Positions 8,377 through 18,060 are shown, numbered from the stretch's first letter. The stretch is 64,000 bases of DNA from Inquilinus limosus DSM 16000 (GCF_000423185.1 NZ_AUHM01000010.1:1-64000); one strand, 5' to 3'. The notes: a model not told the origin generated them from the letters alone. Translations and numbers: made by a program.

Positions 8377-9690
8377 TCAGCCCTTGATCCGCGCCACCAC
8401 CGCGTCGAGCGGCAGCTCGATCTTCTCGCCGGTGGCCCGGCGCTTGATCTCGGCCGTGCCGGAGGCGGCGCCGCGCGGCCCGATCACCACCTGCCAGGGC
8501 AGGCCGATCAGGTCCATCTCGGCGAATTTCGCCCCCGCCCGCTCGTCGCGGTCGTCGTAGAGCGGGTCGAGGCCGGCGTTGCGGAAGCGCTGGTACAGGT
8601 CCTGGGCTGCCGCGTCGCAGGCGGCGTCGTCCGGCTTCAGGTTGATCAGCCCGACATCGAAGGGCGCCACCGAATCCGGCCAGATGATGCCGGCCTCGTC
8701 ATGGCTGGCCTCGATGATGGCGCCGACCAGGCGCGACACGCCGATGCCGTAGCTGCCGCCCTCGACCGGCCGCTGCACGCCGTCCGGCCCCGTCACCATC
8801 GCGCCCATCGGCTCCGAGTACTTGGCGCCGAAATAGAAGATGTGGCCGACCTCGATGCCGCGCCGGGTCTGCAGCTCGGATTCGGGGATCGGGCACTTGG
8901 CCGGGTCGTGCAGCTCGTCCGCCGCGGCGTAGAGGCTGGTGACGCGCTCGACGAAGGCGGCCAGGTCGTCCTCGGGGCCGAGCTGCCGCGCCTCGGTGTC
9001 GAGCTCCAGCACGCGCGGATCGACATAGAGCTGGCTCTCGCCGGTGTCGGCGAGGATCTGGAACTCGTGGCTCAGGTCGCCGCCGATCGGGCCGGTGTCG
9101 GCCTTCACCGGCACCGCCTTCAGCCCCATCCGGGCGAAGGTGCTGAGATAGCAGACGAAGAATTTGTTGTACGACCTCCGCGCGGCCTCGTAGTCGATGT
9201 CGAAGCTGTACGCGTCCTTCATCAGGAACTCGCGGCCGCGCATCACGCCGAAGCGGGGGCGCACCTCGTCCCGGAACTTCCACTGGATGTGGTACAGCAG
9301 CTGCGGCAGCTGCTTGTAGCTCTTCACCGCCGACCGGAAGATGTCGGTGACCACCTCCTCGTTGGTCGGCCCGTACAGCAGGTCGCGGTCGCCGCGGTCG
9401 CGGATCCGCAGCATCTCCTTGCCGTAATCGTCGTAGCGGCCGCTCTCGCGCCACAGATCGGCCGACTGGATCGTCGGCATCAGGATCTCCTGGCAGCCGA
9501 AGCGGTCCTGCTCCTCACGCACGATCTGCTCGATCTTCTTCAGCACCCGGAAGCCCAGCGGCAGCCACGAATAGATGCCGGCCGCCTGCTGCCGGATCAT
9601 GCCGGCGCGCAGCATCAGGCGATGCGACACGATCTGCGCCTCGCTGGGAGTCTCCTTCAGGGTGGGCAGGAAGAACTGGGACAGGCGCAT
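8377..9690 (-). CDS. proS: Prolyl-tRNA synthetase
   Basis: A 437-residue class II aminoacyl-tRNA synthetase of the short alphaproteobacterial ProS type, which lacks the editing insertion of the E. coli enzyme. Motif 1 is around [20 protein letters not shown], motif 2 contains [23 protein letters not shown], and motif 3 is in the [13 protein letters not shown] segment. The C-terminal anticodon-binding domain follows from about residue 340. It charges tRNA-Pro in the cytosol. The gene precedes lolC/lolD on the same strand, the conserved alphaproteobacterial order. Confidence 0.95.
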   Translation of the reverse strand: MRLSQFFLPTLKETPSEAQIVSHRLMLRAGMIRQQAAGIYSWLPLGFRVLKKIEQIVREEQDRFGCQEILMPTIQSADLWRESGRYDDYGKEMLRIRDRGDRDLLYGPTNEEVVTDIFRSAVKSYKQLPQLLYHIQWKFRDEVRPRFGVMRGREFLMKDAYSFDIDYEAARRSYNKFFVCYLSTFARMGLKAVPVKADTGPIGGDLSHEFQILADTGESQLYVDPRVLELDTEARQLGPEDDLAAFVERVTSLYAAADELHDPAKCPIPESELQTRRGIEVGHIFYFGAKYSEPMGAMVTGPDGVQRPVEGGSYGIGVSRLVGAIIEASHDEAGIIWPDSVAPFDVGLINLKPDDAACDAAAQDLYQRFRNAGLDPLYDDRDERAGAKFAEMDLIGLPWQVVIGPRGAASGTAEIKRRATGEKIELPLDAVVARIKG

Positions 9691-9840
9691 CGAGCGGGCT
9701 TCCGTCTGGAACCGTTGAGAACGTCAGGCGCGCGACTTTAGGGAAGGACCGGCGGCCTGTCCATGCAGGGTTCCGCGCCACCTCGAATCTCCCCATAAAT
9801 GCCCCAATTCCTTCACGCACGGCGACCCGAGGTCCCCACC

Positions 9841-11130
9841 ATGCTCGAACGGCTGTTCGGACTGTCCGAACATGGCACCACCCTGCGCACCGAGGTCCTC
9901 GCGGGTGTGACCACCTTCCTGACGATGGCCTACATCATCTTCGTCAACCCGCAGATCCTGGCCTCGACCGGAATGGACCACGGCGCCGTGTTCGTGGCCA
10001 CCTGCCTGGCCTCGGCGGTCGCCTCGGCCTTCATGGGCCTCTACGCCAACTACCCGATCGCGATGGCGCCGGGCATGGGGCTGAACGCCTATTTCGCCTA
10101 CACCGTGGTCGGGCAGATGGGCTATTCCTGGCAGGTGGCGCTGGGCGCCGTGTTCCTGTCCGGCCTGCTGTTCCTGGTGATCAGCGTCCTGCCGATCCGG
10201 GAAGCGATCGTGAACAGCATCCCGCGGTCGCTGAAGATGGCGATCTCGGCCGGCATCGGCTTCTTCCTGGGCATCATCGCGCTGCAGAACGCCGGCGTCA
10301 TCGTCGCCAACCCGGCGACCATGGTCGGCATCGGCAACCTGCACGCCGTGCCGACGATCCTGGCCGCGGTCGGCTTCGTCGTCATGGCGGCGCTGGTGGC
10401 GCTGCGGGTCACCGGGGCGATCATCATAGGCATCCTCGGCGTCGCGGTCGCCGGCATCCTGCTCGGCGTGTCGCAGTTCAACGGCATCGTCGCCCTGCCG
10501 CCGTCCCTCGCCCCGACCTTCCTGCAGCTCGACCTGTCGGGCGCGGTGCATGTCGGCCTGATCAGCATCGTCTTCGCCTTCCTGTTCGTCGACCTGTTCG
10601 ACAATGCCGGCACGCTGATCGGCGTCGCCCACCGCGCCGGCCTCCTGGACGCGCGGGGCCGGCTGCCGCGGCTGCGCAAGGCGCTGCTGGCCGACAGCAC
10701 CATGGCCTGCCTGGGCTCGGCGCTCGGCACCTCGACCGTGACCAGCTACATCGAGAGCGCGGCCGGGGTGAATGCCGGCGGCCGCACCGGGCTGACCGCC
10801 GTGGTGGTCGCGGTGCTGTTCCTGCTGTGCCTGTTCCTGGCGCCGCTGGCCACCAGCATCCCGGCCTTCGCCACGGCCCCCGCCCTGCTGTTCGTCGCCT
10901 GCCTGATGGTGCGCGGCCTGGCCGAGATCGACTGGGAGGACACGACGGAATTCGTGCCCGCCGTGGTCTGTGCGGTGGCGATGCCGCTGACTTACTCAAT
11001 CGCCCATGGAATAGCCTTCGGCTTCATCACCTATGCCGGCGTCAAGCTGCTCGCCGGCCGCGTGCGGGACATCCATCCGGCGGTGGCGATCCTGGCCGTG
11101 CTGTTCGTGCTGAAATTCGCTCTGATCTGA
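9841..11130 (+). CDS. NCS2-family purine permease (AzgA/PbuG type)
   Basis: A 429-residue, very hydrophobic inner-membrane transporter. MLERLFGLSEHGTTLRTEVLAG at the N-terminus, TFLTMAYIIFVNPQIL, and AMAPGMGLNAYFAY are hallmarks of the hypoxanthine/guanine/adenine branch of NCS2 proton symporters. The later motif FLFVDLFDNAGTLIGVA also belongs to this group. The frame stays open upstream to 9799, but the ATG at 9841 fits family starts and has a GAGGT ribosome site 11 bases before. It sits between proS and tag, where other alphaproteobacteria keep these genes closer together, suggesting an insertion. The exact purine specificity is not visible. Confidence 0.9.
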   Translation: MLERLFGLSEHGTTLRTEVLAGVTTFLTMAYIIFVNPQILASTGMDHGAVFVATCLASAVASAFMGLYANYPIAMAPGMGLNAYFAYTVVGQMGYSWQVALGAVFLSGLLFLVISVLPIREAIVNSIPRSLKMAISAGIGFFLGIIALQNAGVIVANPATMVGIGNLHAVPTILAAVGFVVMAALVALRVTGAIIIGILGVAVAGILLGVSQFNGIVALPPSLAPTFLQLDLSGAVHVGLISIVFAFLFVDLFDNAGTLIGVAHRAGLLDARGRLPRLRKALLADSTMACLGSALGTSTVTSYIESAAGVNAGGRTGLTAVVVAVLFLLCLFLAPLATSIPAFATAPALLFVACLMVRGLAEIDWEDTTEFVPAVVCAVAMPLTYSIAHGIAFGFITYAGVKLLAGRVRDIHPAVAILAVLFVLKFALI

Positions 11131-11199
11131 CCGCATGGGGGGCATGCGATTCTGCGTGACAGCCGCATGAATCCTCGCTAAGGTCCGCCTCGCCTGAAC

Positions 11200-11330
11200 A
11201 ATAAAAGCGACAAGGGCAGGCTCGAGTTTAGGGAGGAAACTGTCGGGGGTGCTGGCAGGACTAAAGTCCGCCGACACAACTATAAGGACAGATTTTCGAC
11301 CGGCAGGTGCTTCGGCCCTGCCGTTTTTTT
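11200..11330 (+). ncRNA. Candidate small RNA or long 3' UTR with terminator
   Basis: A stem TGTCGG (11241-11246) pairs with CCGACA (11271-11276) around an inner stem GGAC-TAAA-GTCC (11258-11269), and the segment ends in a strong intrinsic terminator. No protein frame fits. It could be an independent small RNA or the structured tail of the purine permease mRNA. It does not match the cores of RNase P, tmRNA, SRP or 6S RNA that I know. The 5' end given is approximate. Confidence 0.35.
11301..11330 (+). terminator. Intrinsic terminator
   Basis: CGGCAGG (11301-11307) and CCTGCCG (11317-11323) form a 7-bp stem around a TTCGG-containing loop, followed by seven T at 11324-11330. It would end transcripts coming from the purine permease or from the candidate RNA. 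Confidence 0.8.
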
Positions 11331-11450
11331 GTGCGCGGGCACCCATGCGGCTCCCCGATCATTGCCGGCACTCTCATTGACGATCCGCGAGGCTCGTGAT
11401 GGTCGTCCCGAAGTCCGCACGCGCCGTCCTGTCCGTGATCGCCCCTCCCT

Positions 11451-11966
11451 TCATCCGCCGGGGATCGTCGTCAGGACATTGAGCGGCACGAGCGTCTCGC
11501 CCGGCCGCGGATCGATCCCCACCAGCATGAAGACGTCGCGGCCGTCCGGGCTTTCATAGCCGTGCGCCCACGCGTCGCCGTGCGGAATCTCCTGTGTCAC
11601 CGCCCGCCAGCGGCGGTGGTCGACCATCTCCTCGTCGAAACGGCGCCGCAGCGCCGCGAGATCGGCATCCGCCGGCAGGGTGAGACGGATGAGCCTCAGC
11701 CTGGCCTTGCCGCCGTACCGCTCCGCCAGCGCGTCGAAGACCGGTCCCCAGGCACGCAGGTCACGCGCGCCGACGGCGTCCCCGAAGGCGTACTCGTCCG
11801 ACCGTCCGACGCCCGCCGGCCAGGGCGGCAGGCTGAGCTCGGACGGCGGCGAGCGATCCCATACGAGGCCGACCACCAACGCCACGGCCGCCGCGGCGGT
11901 CAACACCAGAGCGGCCCTTCGAGAGGCCGTGGAACGAAGGCCGATCATGAATCCCCTGCGCCGCAT
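11451..11966 (-). CDS. Hypothetical membrane-anchored or exported protein
   Basis: A 171-residue protein that I do not recognise. A basic N-terminus (MRRRGFMIGLRSTASRR) precedes a hydrophobic segment at about residues 18-36, consistent with a membrane anchor or uncleaved signal. The remainder is soluble, rich in Asp, Arg and Ala, with no cysteine pairs or known motif; it ends in LVPLNVLTTIPGG. An internal ATG six codons in is an alternative start. It lies alone between the candidate RNA and tag, 77 bases downstream of tag on the same strand, so it may be the last gene of the long minus-strand run. It has codon use typical of its neighbours, which favours a real gene. Confidence 0.55.
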   Translation of the reverse strand: MRRRGFMIGLRSTASRRAALVLTAAAAVALVVGLVWDRSPPSELSLPPWPAGVGRSDEYAFGDAVGARDLRAWGPVFDALAERYGGKARLRLIRLTLPADADLAALRRRFDEEMVDHRRWRAVTQEIPHGDAWAHGYESPDGRDVFMLVGIDPRPGETLVPLNVLTTIPGG

Positions 11967-12043
11967 TGCTCCAGACGAGAGCCATGATTGACAGAGACTC
12001 GTGTCTTTTTGGAGATCCGGTCTTCAGGGCGGGACCGCCCGTT

Positions 12044-12619
12044 TCAGCCCCCGCGCCGCCAGGGCGGGTCGAGCTTCAGGATCGTGGCGTAGACCGGGCA
12101 GCCCGGATGGTGGGTCCCGGGCAAGTAGCCGAGGCTCATCAGGAATTCGCCGACGATCTCGCCGCCGGTGAAGCGGAAGGTCTTCTTGAACAGCTTCACC
12201 CATTCCGCCTTGGTCAGCGGGTGATGGGCGTCGAGCCAGGCGGCGAAGCTGCCGTGGCTGTCGCGGATCGCCTGCAGCCGTTTGGCGTTCTCGATCGCCG
12301 CGTCGACCTTCAGCCGGTTGCGGATGACGCCGGGATCGGTCAGCAGGCGGGCGCGGTCGGCGTCGCCGAAGGCCGCCACCTTGTCGATGTCGAAGCCGGC
12401 ATAGGCGCGGCGGAAGCTCTCGCGCTTCTTCAGCATCAGGTCCCAGGACAGGCCGGCCTGGTTGATCTCGAGGATCAGCCGCTCGAACAGCACCGAATCG
12501 TCGCGGGCCGGGAAGCCGTATTCGGTGTCGTGATAGGCCTTGTGCAGCGGGTCGCCCTCGGCGAAGGCGCAGTAGGTCTTCGCCGGCGCCGGTGTGGTCA
12601 GTATCGCCCCTTCGTCCAT
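12044..12619 (-). CDS. tag: DNA-3-methyladenine glycosylase I
   Basis: A 191-residue base-excision repair enzyme that removes 3-methyladenine from alkylated DNA. The structural zinc site typical of Tag is present: Cys17 and His30 (TYCAFAEGDPLHKAYHDTEYG) and the C-terminal pair in HHPGC (His170 and Cys174). Family landmarks include ARDDSVLFERLILEINQAGLSW and FRFTGGEIVGEFLMSLGYLPG. A longer frame opens at 12823, but the ATG at 12619 gives the family length. It overlaps the DUF1467 gene by 22 bases, so the two are probably co-transcribed. Confidence 0.93.
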   Translation of the reverse strand: MDEGAILTTPAPAKTYCAFAEGDPLHKAYHDTEYGFPARDDSVLFERLILEINQAGLSWDLMLKKRESFRRAYAGFDIDKVAAFGDADRARLLTDPGVIRNRLKVDAAIENAKRLQAIRDSHGSFAAWLDAHHPLTKAEWVKLFKKTFRFTGGEIVGEFLMSLGYLPGTHHPGCPVYATILKLDPPWRRGG

Positions 12620-12864
12620 GATTCGGCCCAGTCCCGGAAGGAGAAGACGTTCTCGCTGATCAGAACATAGATCACCAGCCATAGCACGATGCTGATCGCG
12701 GTGGTGATCAGCACCTTGCGGCCCATCCGCGGATTGGCCGGGGCCCCGACCTGATGGCCGGGCTGCGCATCGTCGACCTGGGGCCGCACGCCCCAGGGCA
12801 GGACCGCGAAGATCACGGTCCACCAGATGATGACGAAGACGACGATGCCGCTGACCAGGCCCAT
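12598..12864 (-). CDS. DUF1467 family small membrane protein
   Basis: An 88-residue protein with two hydrophobic segments (near residues 3-22 and 50-70) and the family pattern IVVFVIIWWTVIFAVLPWGVR. DUF1467 proteins are a conserved, uncharacterised alphaproteobacterial family often found after mce. A GGAGGG ribosome site sits 6 bases before the ATG. Its end overlaps tag. Function unknown; conservation of its place after nuo-birA-coaX-rnj-mce is the only clue. Confidence 0.85.
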   Translation of the reverse strand: MGLVSGIVVFVIIWWTVIFAVLPWGVRPQVDDAQPGHQVGAPANPRMGRKVLITTAISIVLWLVIYVLISENVFSFRDWAESWTKGRY

Positions 12865-12942
12865 GCGTTCCCTCCGGACTGTCCCCCCCTCCTTACCCGT
12901 CCAAGCGGGCGGGATGCATGGGTCTTTTCGTCCCTGCGGACC

Positions 12943-13347
12943 CTACACCTGCTCGATCTCGGTCAGGGTGCCGGCGACATCGGCCGGGTGCAGGAACAGC
13001 ACCGGCTTGCCATGCGCGCCGATCTTCGGCTCGCCGTTGCCGAGCACGCGCAGCCCCGCCGCGATCAGCCGGTCGCGCGCCGCCAGGATGTCCTCGACCT
13101 CGTAGCAGAGGTGATGGATGCCGCCCTTCGGGTTGCGCTCCAGGAACTTGGCGACCGGCGAACCCTCGCCCAGCGGGTGCAGCAGCTCGATCTTGGTGTT
13201 GGGCAGGGCAACGAAGACGGTGGTCACGCCGTGCTCCGGCAGGTCGACCGGCGCCGACACCTCCGCCCCGAGCGTCTCGCGGTAGAGGCGCGACGCCGCC
13301 GCCAGATCCGGCACGGCGATGGCGACGTGGTTGAGCCGGCCGATCAT
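12943..13347 (-). CDS. mce: Methylmalonyl-CoA epimerase
   Basis: A 134-residue protein of the vicinal-oxygen-chelate fold, made of two beta-alpha-beta-beta-beta repeats. LNHVAIAVPDL carries the first metal His, IELLHPLGEGSPVAKFLE the glutamate and loop typical of the epimerase, and GGIHHLCYEVEDI the second His. It interconverts (S)- and (R)-methylmalonyl-CoA in propionate and branched-chain catabolism, using a divalent metal. It begins one base after the rnj stop codon and belongs to the same transcript. Confidence 0.93.
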   Translation of the reverse strand: MIGRLNHVAIAVPDLAAASRLYRETLGAEVSAPVDLPEHGVTTVFVALPNTKIELLHPLGEGSPVAKFLERNPKGGIHHLCYEVEDILAARDRLIAAGLRVLGNGEPKIGAHGKPVLFLHPADVAGTLTEIEQV

Positions 13348-13348
13348 G

Positions 13349-15025
13349 TCACAGCCTGATCAGATGCACTTCGGTGACCGGCTTCTTGCCGTGCCAGCTG
13401 CGGATCGTGCGCCGCACCGTCACCCGCGCCGTCTCGCTGATCGCGGCGTCGTCGTTGCGCTGGGCCCGTGGCAAGCTCTCGATCGCGGAGCGCACCTCCT
13501 CCGCCACCTCGGCCTCGCTGTCGGCCTGGTCCTCGGCGTCCTCGATGCCCAGCAGCGCCACCTTCGGGTCCGCCGCCATGCGGCCGTCGCGGTCGAGCAC
13601 CAGGGTCACCACCGCGGCGCCGTTGTGGATGATGCGCTGGCGGTCGCGGATCGCCTCGCCCCCCAGCGGCACCAGATGGTGCCCGTCCAGCGCCAGCCTT
13701 CCGTGCTCGACATTGTCGACGATCTCCAGCGGCCCGGGCGCCAGGCGGATCAGGGCGCCGTTGCGCGGCACCAGCGTCTGCGCCACCTGCCCCGCCTCGG
13801 CCAGCGCCGCATGGGCGCGCATGTGCCGCTCCTCGCCATGCACCGGCACCACCGCCTGGGGCTTGAGCCATTGGTAGAGGGTGGTCAGCTCGTCCCGCGC
13901 CGGGTGGCCCGAGCAATGGACATTGGCGTCGTCCGGCGTGATCAGCGTGACGCCCTGGGCCACCAGCGCGTTCTGCACCCGGCCGATCGCCTTCTCGTTG
14001 CCCGGGATCTCGCGGGCCGAGAAGATCACCGTGTCGCCGGCCTCGAGCGTGATGTGCGGGTGGCTGTCGCCGGCGATGCGCGACAGGGCCGAGCGCGCCT
14101 CTCCCTGGCTGCCGGTGCAGACCAGCACGATCTTGTCCCGCGGGATGTAGCCGGCCTCGTCCTCGCGCAGGAACGGCTCTGGCAGGTCGGTCATGTAGCC
14201 GGTGCTCTGCGCCGCCTCCATGATCTTCCACAGCGACCGGCCGACCAGGGCGCATTGTCGCCCGGCCTGCTGCGCCGCCAGCGCCACGCTGCGGATGCGC
14301 GCGACATTGGAGGAGAAGCAGGTGACGACGACGCGGTTCGGCTGGGCCGCGATCACGCGGGCCAGGCCCTCGCGCACCTCCTCCTCCGAGCCGGAGCGGC
14401 CGGGGGTCAGGGCGTTGGTGCTGTCGCCCATCACCGCGATCACGCCCTTGTCGCCGAGCTGGCGCAGCGTCGCCTCGTCGGTCACCGCGCCGACCTGCGG
14501 CGCCGGGTCCAGCTTCCAGTCGCCGGTGTGGATCACGGCGCCGTGCCGGGTCCGGATCACCAGGGCGTTCGGCTCCGGCACCGAATGGGTCATGGTGATG
14601 AAGCCGACGCCGAAGGGGCCGATCTCGACATCGCCGCCCAGCGGCACCTCGATGATCGGCACCTGGTCGGCGAAATCGGTCTCGCGCAGCTTGATCCGCA
14701 GCACCGCGGCGGTGAAGGGCGTGGCGTAGATCGGGCAGCGCAGGTCGGGCCACAGGAGGGTGATGGCGCCGATATGGTCCTCATGCGCATGGGTGACCAC
14801 GAGCCCCAGCAGGGCCTTGCGCCGCTGCTCGATGAAGACCGGGTCGGGCACGATCAGGTCGACGCCCGGCACCGATTCGTCGGCGAAGGTGACCCCGCAA
14901 TCGACCATCAGCCACGCGCCGTCGTGGCCGTAGAGATACAGGTTCATCCCGATCTCCCCGGCGCCGCCGAGCGGCAGGAAGTAGAGGGCGTCGTCGGGGC
15001 CGTTGGCCGCGGGGGAGAGATTCAT
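13349..15025 (-). CDS. rnj: Ribonuclease J
   Basis: A 558-residue metallo-beta-lactamase/beta-CASP nuclease. The metal motif HxHxDH is at residues 79-84 (THAHEDH), followed by the beta-CASP domain and a C-terminal region. It acts in mRNA and rRNA maturation with 5' exonuclease and endonuclease activity. It is slightly longer than Bacillus RNase J1 at the N-terminus, as usual in alphaproteobacteria. The ATG overlaps the coaX stop codon by 4 bases (ATGA), showing translational coupling. Confidence 0.95.
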   Translation of the reverse strand: MNLSPAANGPDDALYFLPLGGAGEIGMNLYLYGHDGAWLMVDCGVTFADESVPGVDLIVPDPVFIEQRRKALLGLVVTHAHEDHIGAITLLWPDLRCPIYATPFTAAVLRIKLRETDFADQVPIIEVPLGGDVEIGPFGVGFITMTHSVPEPNALVIRTRHGAVIHTGDWKLDPAPQVGAVTDEATLRQLGDKGVIAVMGDSTNALTPGRSGSEEEVREGLARVIAAQPNRVVVTCFSSNVARIRSVALAAQQAGRQCALVGRSLWKIMEAAQSTGYMTDLPEPFLREDEAGYIPRDKIVLVCTGSQGEARSALSRIAGDSHPHITLEAGDTVIFSAREIPGNEKAIGRVQNALVAQGVTLITPDDANVHCSGHPARDELTTLYQWLKPQAVVPVHGEERHMRAHAALAEAGQVAQTLVPRNGALIRLAPGPLEIVDNVEHGRLALDGHHLVPLGGEAIRDRQRIIHNGAAVVTLVLDRDGRMAADPKVALLGIEDAEDQADSEAEVAEEVRSAIESLPRAQRNDDAAISETARVTVRRTIRSWHGKKPVTEVHLIRL

Positions 15026-15807
15026 GTGGTGGCGTTTCGCTCGTAAATGAGGCGCAGTCCGCGCAGGGTCAGTTCGCTGTCGATGTGGTCGATCATATCG
15101 GTCGCCTGGGCGAAAACGCTACCGAGGCCGCCCGTGGTAATCACCGTCACCGGCGGCGTGCCGGTCGGCGACAGCTCGTTCTTGATGCGGGTGATCAGCC
15201 CCTCGATCATGCTGAGATACCCCCAGAACATGCCGGACTGCATGGCCGGGATGGTGCCGGGGCCGATCACGCGCTCCGGCCGCACGATCTCGACCTTGGG
15301 CAACTGGGCCGCCACCTTGTGCAACGCGTCGAGGGCCAGCTGGGGTCCCGGGGCGATGATGCCGCCGACGAAGTCGCCATCGGCGTTGACCACGTCGAAG
15401 GTGGTGCCGGTGCCGATGTCGACCACGATCAGCGGCTTGGGATAGCTGGCGCCGGCGGAGACGGCGTTGACCAGCCGGTCGGCCCCGGCCTCGCGCGGGT
15501 TCAGCAGCAGGTTCCTGATGCCGAGCTCGACCGACGGGTCGCCGACCCGCATCGGATCGGTGCCGAAATGGTCGCGGCACAGCTTCGCCAGGTTGAAGGT
15601 CGCGGCCGGCACCACGCTGGACAGGATCGAGCGGGTGACGTCCATCGGCCGCAGCCCCCGCATCGCCATCAGCGAGACCAGCCAGACGGCGTATTCGTCC
15701 GAAGTGCGCCGGCTGTCGGTGGCGATCCGCCACTGGCCCTTCTGCTGCGCCCCATCGAACACGGCGAAGACGATGTTGGTGTTGCCCGCATCGATGGCGA
15801 GAAGCAT
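15022..15807 (-). CDS. coaX: Type III pantothenate kinase
   Basis: A 261-residue enzyme catalysing the first step of coenzyme A synthesis, ATP-dependent phosphorylation of pantothenate. It has the ASKHA-fold phosphate motif DAGNTN at residues 6-11, the GADR motif (EAGADRLVNA), and a second phosphate loop DIGTGTTFDVV. Type III enzymes are monovalent-cation dependent and insensitive to CoA feedback. It starts one base after the birA stop and overlaps rnj. Pairing with birA is standard in alphaproteobacteria. Confidence 0.95.
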   Translation of the reverse strand: MLLAIDAGNTNIVFAVFDGAQQKGQWRIATDSRRTSDEYAVWLVSLMAMRGLRPMDVTRSILSSVVPAATFNLAKLCRDHFGTDPMRVGDPSVELGIRNLLLNPREAGADRLVNAVSAGASYPKPLIVVDIGTGTTFDVVNADGDFVGGIIAPGPQLALDALHKVAAQLPKVEIVRPERVIGPGTIPAMQSGMFWGYLSMIEGLITRIKNELSPTGTPPVTVITTGGLGSVFAQATDMIDHIDSELTLRGLRLIYERNATT

Positions 15808-15808
15808 C

Positions 15809-16567
15809 TCAGCCCCTCCCGAAGAAGACGTCGCCTGCGGTGATGCTGTGCCGGCCGGTGTCGGTGCGCAAGATCAGAGCGCCGCTGGGGTCGATGTGCT
15901 CGAACACGCCTTCCAGCGTCTCGGTCTCCAGCCGCACCGTGATGCGGGCGCCGAGGCCGACGGCGCGGCCCAGCCAAGCGGCACGGATGGCGTCGAAGCC
16001 CTCCTCCCGCCATTCACGGAGACGGCGGTCCAGCGCCGCCGCATAGCGTTCCAGCACCGTCTCGACGGTGGCGTCCCGCGCACCGGCGGCGTGCAGGTCG
16101 GTGGCGCGGTAGTCGGCCAGCTGCGGGTGATGGGCGATGTTCATGCCGGTGCCGGCGACGATCCAGTCGACGGTCCGGTCCGGCGCGACCGCGGCCTCCA
16201 GCAGGATGCCGGCCAGCTTGTCGCCGGCGATCTGCAGGTCGTTCGGCCATTTCAGCTTCGGCTCGACCCCGAAGCTGGCCGCCGCGTCGGCCAGGGCGAC
16301 GCCGACCACGAAAGTCAGCTCCCCGGCGCGGGCGAAAGGAAGCTCCGGCCGCAGGATGGCCGAGCAGAACAGGTTGCCTTCCGGCGAGGACCAGGCGCGG
16401 CCGCGGCGGCCCCTGCCCGCCTCCTGCCGCCGGGCCCAGACGATGGTGCCGTGCGGGGCGCCGGCCACCGCGAGCGCCCGCGCCTCGTCATTGGTGCTGC
16501 CGACGCGGTCGCGCGCGTCGAGCCGCCAGCCCTGCGGCAGGGCGTCCTGCGACAGGGCGATGGTCAT
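15809..16567 (-). CDS. birA: Biotin--[acetyl-CoA-carboxylase] ligase
   Basis: A 252-residue biotin protein ligase that activates biotin with ATP and attaches it to the carboxyl carrier protein. The biotinyl-AMP loop is present as [17 protein letters not shown], with KWPNDLQIAGDKLAGILLE as the catalytic Lys region. There is no N-terminal helix-turn-helix, so it is a monofunctional ligase rather than a repressor. The ATG overlaps the nuoN stop by one base. It starts the non-nuo part of this long operon. Confidence 0.93.
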   Translation of the reverse strand: MTIALSQDALPQGWRLDARDRVGSTNDEARALAVAGAPHGTIVWARRQEAGRGRRGRAWSSPEGNLFCSAILRPELPFARAGELTFVVGVALADAAASFGVEPKLKWPNDLQIAGDKLAGILLEAAVAPDRTVDWIVAGTGMNIAHHPQLADYRATDLHAAGARDATVETVLERYAAALDRRLREWREEGFDAIRAAWLGRAVGLGARITVRLETETLEGVFEHIDPSGALILRTDTGRHSITAGDVFFGRG

Positions 16568-18042
16568 CAGCCCCCGAACAGGCTGGCCGCAGCCGCCTGG
16601 GCTGCCCCGGTCAGCGGCGCCGGCAGCAGCCAGAACACGACGATGAACAGGGTCGAGACCGCCAGGATCGCCGGGATCGCCGCGCCTTCCGGCTTGTCGA
16701 AGGCGACCTTCGGTTCGTCGAAATACATCACCCGGATGATCTTCAGGTAGTAGACCGCCGACACCACGCTCGCCAGCACGCCGATCACCGCCAGCACGTA
16801 GAACTGCTGCTCGATCACCGCGCGGAACACGTAGAGCTTGGCGAAGAAGCCGGCCAGCGGCGGGATGCCGGCCATCGAGAACATCATGATGACGAGGGCG
16901 AAGGCCAGGCCCGGGCTGGTCTTGCCGAGGCCGGCCAGGTCCTGGATCCCCTCCACCTGCTTGCCGTTGATCCGCATCGACAGGATCACGGCGAACGCGC
17001 CGAGGCTCATCGGGATGTAGATCGCCATGTAGACGATCACGCCGGTGATGCCCTGCTGCGTGCCGGCGGCGAGGCCCAGAAGGGCGAAGCCGACATGGCC
17101 GATCGAGGAATAGGCCATCAGCCGCTTGATGTTGGTCTGCGCGATCGCGGCATAGGCGCCGAGGATCATCGACAGGGCCGAGGCGACGACGATGATCTGC
17201 TGCCACTGGTCGGTGAGCTGGCCGAAGGGCTCGACCAGCACCCGGACGAACAGGGCCATGGCCGCCACCTTCGGGGCGACCGCGAAGAAGGCGGTGACCG
17301 GCGTCGGCGCGCCCTCGTAGACGTCCGGCGTCCACATGTGGAACGGCACGGCCGAGACCTTGAAGGCCAAGGCGGCGCAGACGAAGACCAGGCCGATGAT
17401 CACGCCCATCGAGGTGCCGCCGAGCGCGCCGCCCGCCGTACCCGCCGCGGCCTGGCCGGACAGGGCCTGGGCCAGCGCCTCGAAGCCGGTGGTGCCGAGG
17501 AAGCCGTAGATCAGCGAGGCGCCGTAGAGCAGCAGGCCCGAGGACAGGGCGCCGAGCACGAAGTACTTCAGCCCGGCCTCGCTCGACCGCTCCGAATCCC
17601 GGTTGAAGGCGGCGACGACGTAGAGCGACAGGCTCTGCAGCTCGAGGCCGAGATAGAGCGAGATCAGGTTGTTGGCGCTGACCATCAGCAGCATGCCGAC
17701 AGTCGCCAGCACGAACAGCACCGGATACTCGAAGCGCGACATCCCCTCATGCTCGAGATAGTCGAGCGACAGGATGAGCGCGAGGGCCGAGCCGATCAGC
17801 ACCAGGATCTTCATGAACACGGCGAAGCCGTCGGCGACGAACATGCCGCTGAAGGTCACGACCCGCCCGTCCGGCCCCATCAGCAGCAGGGCGCCGGTGA
17901 TGAGGAAGGACAGCACCGCGAGCGAGGCGACGATCCGGGTCGACCGCTCGCCCAGGAACACGCCGATCAGCAGCAGCGCCATGCCGGCGCAGGCCAGGAA
18001 GATCTCCGGCAGGGCCGGCATCAGATCGGGAAAAGACACCAT
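16567..18042 (-). CDS. nuoN: NADH-quinone oxidoreductase subunit N
   Basis: A 491-residue polytopic membrane protein, one of three antiporter-like subunits of respiratory complex I. The family signature is visible in [20 protein letters not shown] and [15 protein letters not shown], with the conserved broken-helix Lys in this region. It forms a proton channel in the inner membrane. It is the last nuo gene, ending in a one-base overlap with birA and lying 18 bases after nuoM. Confidence 0.97.
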   Translation of the reverse strand: MVSFPDLMPALPEIFLACAGMALLLIGVFLGERSTRIVASLAVLSFLITGALLLMGPDGRVVTFSGMFVADGFAVFMKILVLIGSALALILSLDYLEHEGMSRFEYPVLFVLATVGMLLMVSANNLISLYLGLELQSLSLYVVAAFNRDSERSSEAGLKYFVLGALSSGLLLYGASLIYGFLGTTGFEALAQALSGQAAAGTAGGALGGTSMGVIIGLVFVCAALAFKVSAVPFHMWTPDVYEGAPTPVTAFFAVAPKVAAMALFVRVLVEPFGQLTDQWQQIIVVASALSMILGAYAAIAQTNIKRLMAYSSIGHVGFALLGLAAGTQQGITGVIVYMAIYIPMSLGAFAVILSMRINGKQVEGIQDLAGLGKTSPGLAFALVIMMFSMAGIPPLAGFFAKLYVFRAVIEQQFYVLAVIGVLASVVSAVYYLKIIRVMYFDEPKVAFDKPEGAAIPAILAVSTLFIVVFWLLPAPLTGAAQAAAASLFGG

Positions 18043-18060
18043 GGCGATCGGATCCCCGGC

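Larger units (their letters stand above)
11131..11450. other. Intergenic region holding a structured RNA candidate
   Basis: The first 90 bases show nothing recognisable. From about 11200 the sequence becomes less GC-rich, then forms a hairpin (11241-11276) and an intrinsic terminator (11301-11330), both on the plus strand. After 11331 no feature is visible until the end of the minus-strand gene at 11451. Confidence 0.5.

Noticed and set aside
11200-11330. RNase P, 6S or SRP RNA identity for the structured RNA
   Set aside because: The conserved cores of these RNAs were not found, and lengths do not fit.
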